A stretch of DNA of 64,000 nt from Paraburkholderia sp. FT54 (GCF_031585635.1 NZ_CP134197.1:496001-560000); one strand, 5' to 3'. Positions 17,623-26,593 are shown, counted from the stretch's first letter. The notes: generated by a model from the sequence alone, not told the origin. Numbers and translations: made by a program.

Positions 17623-17864
17623 GCAAGCTCCGCATCGTCGGCGTTGCCAAACTCACCCATCGCCAGCGCGTCGTCACCACTCTCAGCAAGCGCCTTGCTC
17701 GCCTCAGCCCAACCTTCGCGAGCCTTGTGCCGAGGCCGACGCAGCACAAGCGCGTCGTTTTCAACTTCCATTTCCACTTCGTTCTCCAGTCCCAACTGCG
17801 CGAGGACGGGCTTTGGAATCAGGACGCCCTGCGAATTACCCATCCTGCGAATCGTCGTTTTCAT
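17616..17864 (-). CDS. mazE: MazE/PemI-like antitoxin (AbrB-type)
   Basis: An 82-residue antitoxin. The N-terminal swapped-hairpin DNA-binding fold is evident in TTIRRMGNSQGVLIPK (residues 3-18) and VEMEVENDALVLRR. The acidic C-terminal tail (ESGDDALAMGEFGNADDAELAW) is the part expected to wrap the toxin. It is the first gene of the pair. Upstream direct repeats of CACAATGTTAT (17879-17889, 17913-17923) are likely operator sites for antitoxin autoregulation. Confidence 0.9.
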   Translation of the reverse strand: MKTTIRRMGNSQGVLIPKPVLAQLGLENEVEMEVENDALVLRRPRHKAREGWAEASKALAESGDDALAMGEFGNADDAELAW

Positions 17865-17878
17865 GAATCCACCGTAAG

Positions 17879-17930
17879 CACAATGTTATACCGTCGCTCA
17901 AAAGCAAGTCAACACAATGTTATTACATTG
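17879..17930. promoter_or_regulatory. direct and inverted repeats in the toxin-antitoxin promoter
   Basis: CACAATGTTAT occurs at 17879-17889 and 17913-17923, a 34-bp period or about three helical turns. The second copy is part of the inverted repeat CAATGTTATTACATTG (17915-17930). The location just upstream of the antitoxin ATG suggests cooperative autoregulation. Confidence 0.5.
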
Positions 17931-17952
17931 GACGCTACATGTCACCACTGGA

Positions 17953-18642
17953 TTACAGGCCATCGTGGATTGCGGCGAGCGCCGCTTTCATGTCGCTGTC
18001 GGACACTTCAAGATACGGCGCCACATGGTCGAGATGCGAATGACTGAGCAGCAACTGCACCGTGTCAAGGGAATGACCCTGTGCTACTACGCGGCTCGCG
18101 AACGTCCAGCGCCCGCTGTGGCTGCTGTGTCCCGCACCAAGACCAGCGACACGGTATAAGCCGGTGACATAGCTTTGAAGGCTGTCGGCCGCGAGGTATT
18201 CGACCGTCTCGCCATCAAAGTTTACGCGCCGCTTAGCGCTCAATTCCAATGCGCCGCCTTTCTGCGTGAGAATCAGCCGCGTTTGGGGCATGAGGCCGCG
18301 ATATTCCTTGCGGTCCAAAGCAGCGCCCGCACCGCGTTGATAGCGCCATTCAATGTAGCGGTCGAACGCATCAATGGTGCGCTCGTGCGACAGCTAGATA
18401 CATCGAGGACGGCAACCCTTCGTGATCGAGCCTCGCAAGCTAACTTCTTCGCGCCTCGCCCCCGATCTGGCGAGCACATCGCGGATTTCAATGCGCGCGA
18501 TTTCTGTGACACGCATACCACATGTCACACCGAGTAGAAGTATTAGAGTGTCGCGTTCGGGGAATCGGCTGGTCGCTTCGGTGACTCGAAGCAGGTGGCG
18601 AAATTTGGCGGGGGTAAGGACTTTAGCGCGTTTGGGTTCCAT
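17953..18642 (-). pseudogene. tyrosine recombinase/integrase interrupted by one in-frame amber codon
   Basis: Reads in one frame from ATG 18642 (preceded by AGGAAAC) to the stop at 17953, broken only by TAG at 18394-18396. Reading through gives CI-stop-LSHERTIDAFDRYIEWR. TAG probably replaced a Tyr codon, as integrases have YLS there. All catalytic residues are present around the break: Arg in CGMRVTEIA, Lys in SITKG, HSGR, a late His in LLSHSHLDHV and Tyr in APYLEV. About 229 residues, so the N-terminal DNA-binding arm is short. Probably a recent inactivation of a phage- or island-type integrase. Confidence 0.8.
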
Positions 18643-18808
18643 GTTTCCTGTCTCGGAATACGCTCGAAAATCGAGCCTGTTACAAGAGAGAAAACGCATG
18701 GCGCTCCTTTCCAGTATATCGCCCGCCGTGTATGACTTCCTCGGAAAACCCGGTGGCACAGCAGCGCGCCCAATAGCATCGGTCCAGCGACGTTACGGTC
18801 GGACACTA

Positions 18809-19834
18809 TCAGGACGGCGATCGCTTTCTCGTCGCGACTTTGGGTACAGCGCGGCGATGCTTTTGGGTCTCGATGGAGGGTAGCGGGCGCTTCCGCGTCG
18901 CCGCCTGGTTCGCGACAACGGTCGCGAGTTGCAATCTCAATGCGTCGAGTTCCTTGGCGTATGCCGCATTCGAACTGCGCAGCGCTTCCAGATTCCCGTC
19001 CACGACGCCTGTGCGATGACGCGCGTCCCCAAGCTGGGTCTGCAGTGCCTGGATTTCCGCCCGGTGCCGCGTGTCACTCTGTTCCGCCTTGCGCGCGGCC
19101 GCCTCCAGTTCCTTCTGGAGGCGCGCGCTGGCAGTCCGCTCACGCTCGATCTCGAGCAGCGCCCGCTTCTCGGCCGCCCGTAAACGGTCTTCCGCGAGCT
19201 CTGCGCTGCTCCGTAGTTTGTCGAGTTCAACCGAAAAATCCGCCCTCGCCTGCACCAGTGCCCGGTCACGCGCACCGATCTCATCCTGCTGTCGCGCGAT
19301 TTCAGTCTCGAGCGCCTGACGCGTCGCCTCTCCGGCGGCCTGCGCCTGCTCAAGCTCCTGAATGTGCACCTGCGCCGCCAGCAACGCGCCGGTGCGCTGC
19401 TCGAGTGCCGTTTCGGTCCGCACGAGCTCGGCCTGCAGTGACGCTACCTCGTTGCGCGCGCTGGCCTTCTCCGCCTCGGCATCCGTCCGCAGTACCTCGA
19501 GCGCCGCCTGCGCTGATGTGGTGGACTTCGCCCACAGCGACGCGACCAGTTCCCCGGCAGCCGCCTGCAACTCCGCCGGCAGATCGGGATGCTCGATCCG
19601 CACCCTGCTCTTCTCGCGCAATTCAACCCAGAACTCGCCGAGCACCTGAGTCGGCGTACTCATGCTGCCGCGCTTCACCAGCTGGTACAGCCGGTTCGCG
19701 GTCGGCGTAATGCCGAAGCGGAAGAACAGCAGCGCGCAGACTTCGCGGTACAGCTCGCGGGTCTTCGGGAATGCGACCTTCAGGCGGTCGATTTCGGCGG
19801 CGAGGCGGGCTTCGTCGGGCAGGACGTCGGACAT
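18809..19834 (-). CDS. KfrA-like DNA-binding coiled-coil protein
   Basis: About 341 residues from ATG 19834; an upstream in-frame TTG at 19858 is an alternative. The N-terminal 110 residues form a KfrA-type DNA-binding domain (LFFRFGITPTANRLYQLVKRGS, then VLGEFWVELREKSRV). A long Ala/Glu/Arg/Gln coiled coil covers about 110-315, and a basic tail ends the protein (KRPLP...KHRRAVPK...RKRSPS). KfrA on broad-host-range plasmids represses its own gene and helps partition. Here it is divergent from a tyrosine recombinase, so it may regulate or organise recombination. The AT-rich intergenic repeats are its probable binding site. Confidence 0.85.
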   Translation of the reverse strand: MSDVLPDEARLAAEIDRLKVAFPKTRELYREVCALLFFRFGITPTANRLYQLVKRGSMSTPTQVLGEFWVELREKSRVRIEHPDLPAELQAAAGELVASLWAKSTTSAQAALEVLRTDAEAEKASARNEVASLQAELVRTETALEQRTGALLAAQVHIQELEQAQAAGEATRQALETEIARQQDEIGARDRALVQARADFSVELDKLRSSAELAEDRLRAAEKRALLEIERERTASARLQKELEAAARKAEQSDTRHRAEIQALQTQLGDARHRTGVVDGNLEALRSSNAAYAKELDALRLQLATVVANQAATRKRPLPSIETQKHRRAVPKVATRKRSPS

Positions 19835-19881
19835 GGGGGCGGCTTTAGTGAAATTCAAGTAATAATATAACGTACACCGTC

Positions 19882-19938
19882 AAATATCCAATTCATGTGC
19901 TGGATAATTTTGACATTATGGCTATAATGTTGATATTT
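19882..19938. promoter_or_regulatory. nested inverted repeats between kfrA-like gene and recombinase
   Basis: An AT-rich divergent promoter region with three nested symmetric pairs: AAATATC (19882-19888) with GATATTT (19932-19938), TATCCA (19885-19890) with TGGATA (19901-19906), and ACATTAT (19913-19919) with ATAATGT (19924-19930). It could be the KfrA operator, a recombination site, or both. Confidence 0.45.
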
Positions 19939-19994
19939 AATACGTCGCTTGTTACAGCAAACGCACGACACCCCGATCGACCTCAAAACATCCC

Positions 19995-21178
19995 ATGACC
20001 GCCCTGCTGCTGCCTCCGCAGCCCATCGAAAACCTGACCATCCCGTCTGGACTGGACGGCAGCGACGGCAAAAATCGCGCAACGAGCGGCATCGCCCAGA
20101 TTGCCGCCCGCAATGATCTTGCCGCGATCCGTGCGTGGCTCGCCCGCTTCGTCGATACGAAAACGACCTTCGACAACTACCGCAAGGAAGCCGAACGCCT
20201 GCTGCTGTGGTCCGTCCTGCAGATGGGCAAACCGCTTTCGTCGCTGACCCACGAGGACCTGCTGGTCTATCAACACTTCCTCGCCGATCCGCAACCCGGT
20301 GCGCGATGGACGGCCAGTGGCGGGCGCAAGCATCCACGGGGCGATCCGCGTTGGCGCCCGTTCTACGGCCCACTCTCTTCCACCAGCCAACGCCAGGCGA
20401 TGGTGATTCTCAACGTCCTGTTCTCGTGGCTGGTGCAGGCGGGCTATCTGGCCGGCAATCCCTTATCGCTGGCGCGTCAGCGCGCACGGCATGCAAAGCC
20501 ACGCATCACACGCTACCTGTCGCCCGAGCTATGGTTTGAAGTCAAAACGTATATCCAGGAGATGCCCGCCGAGACGGCCCGTGAGCGCGAACATTACGCG
20601 CGCGTGCGCTGGCTGTTCACCCTGCTCTATCTGGGCGGCCTGCGGATTACAGAAGTGGGCGAAAACTCGATGGGCCGGTTTTTCTGCCGCCGGGATGCAA
20701 ACGGCGAGGATCGCTGGTGGCTGGAAGTACTGGGCAAAGGCGGCAAGGAACGGCTGGTGCCGGCCACGTCGGAAATAATGGCGGAGCTCTCAGCCTACCG
20801 TCGCGAACGGGGACTATCGGCATATCCGTGCCAGGGCGAAGACACACCGCTGGTACTGCCGATCGGGCGGTCGCTCAAGCCGTTGACGCGCGCTGCGCTG
20901 CGCTGCATCGGATTGTGAAGGAGGTTTTCCGTGGCGCTGCCGACGCGCTACGCGCTCGTGGCGAAACACATGCGCCACGAGCCGATCAACTTCAGCAGGC
21001 GTCAGCGCACTGGCTGCGGCACAGCGCAGGGTCGCATATGGCGGACCAGCAGGTCGATTTGAGGCTTGTGCGTGACAACCTCGGGCATGCGTCGCTCACG
21101 ACCACCAGCCAGTATCTTCACGTGGACGACGATCGTCGTCATCGCGAAACAGATGAAAAGCACCGCATTGACTGGTAG
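19995..21178 (+). pseudogene. tyrosine recombinase frameshifted by a CGCTG tandem-repeat expansion
   Basis: The N-terminal core-binding and first catalytic part (Arg in LGGLRITEVG, Lys in GKGGKERLVP) reads from ATG 19995 to a stop at 20918. The remaining active site (HWLRHSAGSH, His in NLGHASLTTTSQYL, Tyr in the same string) continues in another frame to 21178. The sequence CGCTG is present three times in tandem at 20891-20905. Removing one 5-bp copy restores LTRAALHRIVKEVF and joins both parts into one protein of about 393 residues. Slippage is therefore the likely cause. The gene is divergent from the KfrA-like gene. 21179-21490 holds no gene. Confidence 0.8.
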
Positions 21179-21490
21179 TCCAGACGGCTGAAGCTCGGCC
21201 AAAGTTGACGGTCGCCAATCTGGCGCTGCACGGCAACTGAAGAACGCTTTGCCGACATTCACAAACGGGCGCCGGTGAATGTCAGCTTTCACAAATGTGA
21301 GTGAGTCTTCCCGGACCTTTGCTGCCGTACAGTTCCGCGCAGTTGCCATGGCCGTTCCCAAGGGTAAAGCAGCCATTCGTTATCCTGGCTCGACGAACGA
21401 ACCTCGGCTTCTATAAGGGCGATTTGCTGTTGCTCGACGTGTGAGCGGCGGCCGGGACGGCCCGCAGCGCTGGCGCGCGAGGGCGTGCCC

Positions 21491-21802
21491 TCAGGCCTTC
21501 TTTACGTAGGCGCTGCACCAGCCCTTGGCGCTGACCCGCTTGCCACCGAAGATCGGACACGGGCCCGAGGTGTCGCCGGTCTTGCCCTGATAGAGCTGGC
21601 AGTTCGCGCAGTCTTGGCCGGCCTGGTACTTCGCGAACTTGGCCTTGTCCACCTGAGTGGCGTCTGCCTTGTAGCCAAGCGATTGCGCGGTGGGATCGCT
21701 CTCGGAAACCATGGGCGCGTCGGCCTGTGCCTCGTCGACGAAGATTGAGGTCGAGGCGAGCGAGGCGGCGGCGATGATGAAACGGCGGCGTGAGCAATGC
21801 AT
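21491..21802 (-). CDS. high-potential iron-sulfur protein (HiPIP), exported
   Basis: A 103-residue periplasmic electron carrier. The first 28 residues carry a twin-arginine-like signal (SRRRFIIAAASLAS, cleavage near AQA). Four cluster-ligand cysteines at 65, 68, 82 and 96 match HiPIP spacing (CANC, PCPIF, GWCSAY). It is the third gene of the operon behind the molybdenum enzyme and the cytochrome, so it probably takes electrons from sulfite oxidation. A HiPIP in this position is less common than a c-type cytochrome alone. Confidence 0.9.
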   Translation of the reverse strand: MHCSRRRFIIAAASLASTSIFVDEAQADAPMVSESDPTAQSLGYKADATQVDKAKFAKYQAGQDCANCQLYQGKTGDTSGPCPIFGGKRVSAKGWCSAYVKKA

Positions 21803-21868
21803 CGTGTGACTCCGTTGAATTGAGAGGCCGGTTGGCGCGCGCGGCGCCGGCCATCGGAGAGACCCTGG

Positions 21869-22219
21869 TCAGGGCTTCCGGTTGATACCGGCAAGATACT
21901 TCGCGACGGTTTCCACCTGATCCTCGGGCAGCGGGGCGCCATAGGCCGTGCGCATTTTTTCGACTTCTTCCTTCCATCGTTCCATCGACAGCGGCGGCTG
22001 GCGCGTGATCATGCCCGCGGAATGGCAGATCATGCACTGCGTGTTCGCAATGTCCGCGCCCGCGCCGGGAGGGAGGACGTTGTGGCTGTCGGGAAACTGG
22101 ACGCTGACGGTGCGGTTTAACGCGGCGGCGAGCGCGGCGGGCTGAGGGGACTGTGCGTCCGCGCCGGCCACGGCGGCTGTCGCCAGAAGGGCCAACAAGG
22201 CCCAGGTTCCACGTTTCAT
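21869..22219 (-). CDS. periplasmic c-type cytochrome, SorB-like
   Basis: A 116-residue monohaem cytochrome. It has a Sec signal peptide (residues 1-22, ending ADA), a CMICH haem-attachment motif at 62-66, and a methionine-containing helix afterwards. It starts 11 bp after the stop of the molybdopterin enzyme with GAGGAG before its ATG, so it is in the same operon. The arrangement is that of SorAB sulfite:cytochrome c oxidoreductases, where this subunit accepts electrons from the molybdenum centre. Confidence 0.88.
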   Translation of the reverse strand: MKRGTWALLALLATAAVAGADAQSPQPAALAAALNRTVSVQFPDSHNVLPPGAGADIANTQCMICHSAGMITRQPPLSMERWKEEVEKMRTAYGAPLPEDQVETVAKYLAGINRKP

Positions 22220-22229
22220 GGCCTGCTCC

Positions 22230-23468
22230 TCAGGTTGCGAGCACAGTCATCGATTCGATGACGTTGCGCATGTAGCCGCCCGGATTCCAGTTCGCGACGG
22301 CGGGCTGGGCCAGGCCGTCCGCGTTGGTGGCCCTGACCTTCAGCGTAATCGGACCAGGCCTGGGCGTAAGACGCATCTCCCATTGCCGGAAGCTGTATTT
22401 GCCATGGTCCGGGCCGAGGCGTGCGCCGGACCACGTCGAGCCGCCGTCCTGCGTCACCGCTACCGCGCGCACGCCTGTGTTGCCCCCAAACGCGATGCCG
22501 CGGACCGTCAGCGGTGCCGCAGCGTGCACGTGCTGGCCGTCGATCAGATTCGTGATGAACGAGCGGGGCAGCATGTGGCTGATCGGCACGAAGCGGACGC
22601 CCGTTTGGCCGGGCTCCATGTTGCCCGCCGGATTGTCGGGAACCAGATAGGCCTTGGCCATCCAGTAGTTGTCGTCGGGTTGTCCGAGGACTTCGATGTC
22701 GCTCAGCATCTTGACCCAATAGGTCGAGTACCAGCCAGGCACGATGAGGCGGACGGGAAAGCCGTTTAGAAGCGGTAGCGGCTCGCCATTCATCGCATAG
22801 GCAATCATCACTTCGCCGTCGCGCGCGTGGTCGATCTGCAGCGACTTCATGAACATCGGCGTAGCGGGGATCACGCCCGTATCGAGACCGTGAAAGCGTA
22901 CGGCGACAGCACCCGCCTTGACGCCGGCACGATCGAGCACGTCGCGTAGCCGCACCCCGGTCCAGACCGCGTTGCCCATGGCGCCGTTCGCCCATTGTCC
23001 CCCAGGAACGCGCGGCGAGAAAAAGCCGCGCGAGTTGCCCGAGCACTGGTTGACCGCCGTCAGATGCACGGGCGTGAACTTCGTCACGAGCTCATCGAGC
23101 GACAGCACGAACTCATGGTCGACGAGTCCGTGGACGCTGATCCTGAACGCCGCACCGTCGATCTGGTTCGGGATGTTGGCCAGATGCCAGCGCACGTAGA
23201 AGCGATCGTTCGGCGTGGTGAGGCCATGGTCGAACACGGCGAACGGCGTTTCGAGCAACGGTGGACGGGTGCGCTGCAACAACAAGCCGTGCTTTTGTGG
23301 AAAGGCGTCTGTCAGCTCGCGTTGTCCGCCGGCGAAGGGCAGGTCAGCGAATCCACCTGCGGGAGCGGCGCGGACTGCCGCCGAAAGGGCGCTCGCGAGA
23401 CTCCCTGCAGCGACGCCGCGCAAGATCGTGCGGCGGCGGTCGCTGACGTATGGGGACGCTCTCTTCAT
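22230..23468 (-). CDS. sorA: sulfite dehydrogenase-like molybdopterin oxidoreductase (SorA family), Tat-exported
   Basis: A 412-residue member of the sulfite oxidase family, oxidising sulfite to sulfate in the periplasm. The start at ATG 23468 is preceded by AGGAGA; an upstream frame to 23531 is discarded. A twin-arginine signal (DRRRTILRG) is followed by the molybdopterin domain with the cofactor cysteine in NQCSGNSRGFF (Cys142) and a C-terminal dimerisation domain (about 280-412). The operon order is this enzyme, cytochrome c, HiPIP. Sulfite is the expected substrate by family, but related enzymes with other substrates exist. Confidence 0.88.
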   Translation of the reverse strand: MKRASPYVSDRRRTILRGVAAGSLASALSAAVRAAPAGGFADLPFAGGQRELTDAFPQKHGLLLQRTRPPLLETPFAVFDHGLTTPNDRFYVRWHLANIPNQIDGAAFRISVHGLVDHEFVLSLDELVTKFTPVHLTAVNQCSGNSRGFFSPRVPGGQWANGAMGNAVWTGVRLRDVLDRAGVKAGAVAVRFHGLDTGVIPATPMFMKSLQIDHARDGEVMIAYAMNGEPLPLLNGFPVRLIVPGWYSTYWVKMLSDIEVLGQPDDNYWMAKAYLVPDNPAGNMEPGQTGVRFVPISHMLPRSFITNLIDGQHVHAAAPLTVRGIAFGGNTGVRAVAVTQDGGSTWSGARLGPDHGKYSFRQWEMRLTPRPGPITLKVRATNADGLAQPAVANWNPGGYMRNVIESMTVLAT

Positions 23469-24327
23469 TGTCTTCTCCTGCGGATCGTCCCGGCTGACCG
23501 GGGTGTCGAGGGGATCTTGGGGAGTGAGCACGCTGGTCGTACTGGCTGGGCGATCTCGGTGGAACTGGACCTCGACCTATGTCTGCTCGTCTCAGTGTAG
23601 GTGGCGGGAAGATCGTTTTGCAAGACCGGCATTGGGCACACATGAGGGAGCGGTGGCCCAACTGTGACACGCAGGACGCGCGTGCGTCATTGCGGAACGC
23701 GCGGCCTACGCTTGACGGATGGACGATGTGCAGAATCCTCAATTCCCCGGGGATGAAAACCGTGAGAAGCGGTGCCTTCATGCGCCGTAGTTGCGCGGCC
23801 GCTCCAGGTCGACGACGGTCTCGCCGCCGTTTTCGAGAAGCACGCCGCCGTCCCGCTGCAGCGTCTTGAGCGCCTAGCTGGCAACCTGGTCGCGGCCGCC
23901 CGGGTACAGCAGCGGGTTGAACAGGCACGCGATGCAGAGCCCGGGACGCGGCGTCGCATCGAACCGCGTTGTTGTCCGACAAGCACGACAAGGCGCTTTT
24001 CTCGCGTGATACCGGTGTACTTCACCAATCGACTCGCTGAACAGTGTGTTCGTGCGCCTCACCATCGATCGGCCGAGTCGTGCAAGCTCATGTGTCTCCA
24101 ATGCGACAGACCGATGTTGAAAGCAGAGAAGCCATTCGATTGACCGTGCTATCCACAAATTCAATGACCGGAGATGGCCGCACAGGGTCCCACACCCCAG
24201 CCACGGCGATGGCCTCGGCACGGCATGCAAAGAGGTAAGTCGACCCAGAGCCGGACTTTCCCGCTGCCTGCCGGCTGGCCGCAAGCCGCCGCCCTGTTCC
24301 AGGGCTGGCGTTACTCATCCCCACGGA
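23469..24327. other. intergenic stretch with a decayed coding remnant
   Basis: No intact gene. On the minus strand between about 23980 and 23778 one frame reads FNPLLYPGGRDQVAS, then a stop, then ALKTLQRDGGVLLENGGE and TVVDLERPRNYGA, then a stop. It looks like the end of a real protein broken by a TAG near 23876. I cannot name the family. The rest shows no credible coding or structured signal. Confidence 0.3.
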
Positions 24328-25773
24328 TCAGGGTTGGCGTCTGCCGCGGCCACCAGCGGGTTTGCCAGCCGGCTTACCTGAGCCCGCAGCTGGCTTGCTG
24401 GCGGGTTTGCTGCGTGGCTTTTGCTCGCTGAATGGGTTACCCCTGGACAAGCCTGTGCCTTTACCCGTGGCCATTGCGCGCTGCGCCGCAGGCTTGCGTT
24501 TGTTTTCGCCACTTTGCGGGCGCGGTTTTTTGCTGAGCACCTGCATGGCGCCCGGCGCAGCTTGCGGCACGTTGGGCTTCTTGGGCTTTTTGGGTTTCTT
24601 GATGATCTGGCCCGTCGCGCTGGTTTGCGGCACGCGGTGTTCGGCTTCAAAACCCGGCTCTTCTTCACGGGGCAGCGTTTGCCGGATCAGCGCTTCAATC
24701 GCGGCCAGTTGCGGCGCTTCATCGGCACACACAAGGGACACCGCCACGCCGCTGGCGCCCGCGCGGCCGGTACGGCCAATACGGTGCACATAGTCTTGCG
24801 CCACGATCGGCAGATCAACGTTGATCACCAGCGGCAGGTCGTCGATATCCAGCCCGCGCGCAGCCACATCGGTGGCTACCAGCATATGTACTTCGCCCGT
24901 CTTGAAGCGCTCCAGCGCACGCAGGCGCGCGGGTTGCGGTTTGTCGCCGTGGATGGTGTCGACCGCATAGCCCGCTTCATCCAGCATGGCCGCCAGGTAA
25001 TCCACGCCATTGCGGGTTTTGACGAAGACCAGCGCGTGCTCCCAGTTGTTCTCAGTCACAAGGTGCATAAAGAGGTCAGGCTTGTTCCTTTTATCCACCG
25101 GCACCACCCACTGCCTGATCTTGCTGGCCGTGGCATTGGGCGGGCTGACGCTGATATTGACCGGGCTGCGCAGAATGCCCGCTGCCATGGCGCGGATATC
25201 ATCGGTAAACGTGGCAGAGAACAGCAGCGTCTGGCGCTGAGCGGGCAAGGAGGCAAAGACGGCATTGAGTTCGCGCGCAAAGCCCAGATCCAGCATGCGG
25301 TCGGCTTCATCCAGCACCAGCGTTTGTACTTGATCAAACCGCACTGCGTTCTGGCGATTGAGATCTAGCAAACGGCCCGGCGTGGCAACGAGCACATCCA
25401 CACCTTTGCGCAACTTCATCATCTGCGGGTTGATACTCACACCGCCGTAGGCGGCCAGAAATCGTAAATCGAGGCCTTTACCGTAATCGATAAAGCTTTG
25501 CAGCACTTGTTCAGCCAGTTCACGCGTGGGCACCAGCACCAGAACACGCGCGCGGTTGCTGGACACCGCCGGGCCGTGTTGCACCAGCCGTTGCAACAGC
25601 GGCAGCGCAAAACCCGCCGTTTTGCCAGTGCCGGTTTGTGCCGCAGCCATGACGTCCTTGCCACTGAGCACAGCAGGAATCGCTTTGGCCTGCACCGGCG
25701 TAGGTGTCTGGTAATTGAGGTCCCGCACATTACGCAGCAAGGGATCGATCAGGCCAAGCGAGGCAAAAGACAT
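24328..25773 (-). CDS. rhlE: DEAD-box ATP-dependent RNA helicase, RhlE-type
   Basis: A 481-residue cytoplasmic RNA helicase. All core motifs are visible: Q motif region (YQTPTPVQAKAIP), AQTGTGKT, PTRELAEQ, ATPGRLLD, DEADRMLD, SATF, ARGLDI and HRIGRTGR. The C-terminal 110 residues are a basic, low-complexity RNA-binding tail (KKPKKPKKPN, later Lys, Pro and Gly rich). RhlE proteins remodel RNA in ribosome assembly and degradation. It stands alone among unrelated genes, beside a truncated membrane-protein remnant, so it may be an extra, acquired copy; the host's main copy would be elsewhere. Confidence 0.95.
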   Translation of the reverse strand: MSFASLGLIDPLLRNVRDLNYQTPTPVQAKAIPAVLSGKDVMAAAQTGTGKTAGFALPLLQRLVQHGPAVSSNRARVLVLVPTRELAEQVLQSFIDYGKGLDLRFLAAYGGVSINPQMMKLRKGVDVLVATPGRLLDLNRQNAVRFDQVQTLVLDEADRMLDLGFARELNAVFASLPAQRQTLLFSATFTDDIRAMAAGILRSPVNISVSPPNATASKIRQWVVPVDKRNKPDLFMHLVTENNWEHALVFVKTRNGVDYLAAMLDEAGYAVDTIHGDKPQPARLRALERFKTGEVHMLVATDVAARGLDIDDLPLVINVDLPIVAQDYVHRIGRTGRAGASGVAVSLVCADEAPQLAAIEALIRQTLPREEEPGFEAEHRVPQTSATGQIIKKPKKPKKPNVPQAAPGAMQVLSKKPRPQSGENKRKPAAQRAMATGKGTGLSRGNPFSEQKPRSKPASKPAAGSGKPAGKPAGGRGRRQP

Positions 25774-25843
25774 TGGAGTATTCCGGGCTAAAACCGGAAA
25801 TTCTAGCGGTTACTGCCTGATTGCGCCGCGTCGGCAAGCTGTA

Positions 25844-25972
25844 CTACGAGACACCGATGAGCAGCACTGCCGTGAGCGCCAGCCCAAATTGCATCAACAG
25901 CAAACGCGCCACTGGCCGCGCAGCCAGCCACGCACCGGCGAGACGAAAGAAGGGCGGCACGGTGCGAAAGTG
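25844..25972 (-). pseudogene. C-terminal remnant of a membrane protein
   Basis: The minus strand reads FRTVPPFFRLAGAWL then AARPVARLLLMQFGLAL and TAVLLIGVS followed by a stop at 25844-25846. It is a plausible last transmembrane segment with its basic lead, but there is no start and upstream sequence is unrelated. The 25774-26074 gap holds nothing else. It could be a LysE-like or other permease end; I am not sure. Confidence 0.3.
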
Positions 25973-26074
25973 AATGGGTCATATCGACCCTTCCCGGCCA
26001 CTGGATTTTTCACTACTTTAGTGGCAGCTTGCTAGGGTAAGACGGTCATCGCCGGAGCCACGCGAACACGAAAC

Positions 26075-26593
26075 CTATATGTTGTCCCACGACGTCGCCG
26101 CGTCATCGAGCGGCACCTCGAGGGTTTCAAGGAAACGGGCTGTCATCATGTAGTGGCCGATCAGGAGCGTTAGCTCTGCCATCTGTGTCTCAGAGAAAAA
26201 AGCTCGGACAGCCGCAAAAGTCTGTGTTCCAACCTTGATGTCGCGCATGCACTCGTCGACAAATCGTAGAATCGCCTGGGACCGCGAGTCTGAACCGTTT
26301 CCGGCTTCGATCGCCGCGATTTCAGCATCACTCCAACCGGCCTGACGTGCAAGTGGCAGGTGCTGCATCCGCTCGTATGGGCTCCGGCTGAGCGCACCCA
26401 CCCGCAGGATGATCATCTCGCGGTCCTTGTTGCCTATCGCGCCACGCGGGAACGACCCGCCGAGCGACAGGTAACCAGACGTAGAGCCAGTCGTGCGCAG
26501 CAATGCCAGCGTCAGGTTCGCGGGAAAACGGTCATATTGCCGCTTCTGATCTTCCGAAAGCGAGGAAACTGCGGGTAATTCAATCCGAGACAT
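26075..26593 (-). CDS. carboxymuconolactone decarboxylase / AhpD-like family protein
   Basis: A 172-residue single-domain protein starting at ATG 26593 (AGGGGA upstream; the longer frame to 26824 is not supported). The helical core contains ExxxxHxxLARQAGWSDAEI (YERMQHLPLARQAG), the pattern of carboxymuconolactone decarboxylase-like proteins. The CxxC pair of true AhpD peroxidase partners is absent. A decarboxylase or isomerase-like role is inferred. It is isolated between the helicase and an IS1182 element, so context gives no pathway. Confidence 0.78.
   Translation of the reverse strand: MSRIELPAVSSLSEDQKRQYDRFPANLTLALLRTTGSTSGYLSLGGSFPRGAIGNKDREMIILRVGALSRSPYERMQHLPLARQAGWSDAEIAAIEAGNGSDSRSQAILRFVDECMRDIKVGTQTFAAVRAFFSETQMAELTLLIGHYMMTARFLETLEVPLDDAATSWDNI

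Noticed and set aside
18394..18396. programmed readthrough of the integrase amber codon
   Set aside because: No readthrough context or suppressor tRNA is visible; a simple nonsense mutation is more likely.
24421..25368. 315-residue open frame opposite the RNA helicase
   Set aside because: It is antisense to all helicase motifs, has no ribosome-binding site and its composition is that of a GC-rich shadow frame.
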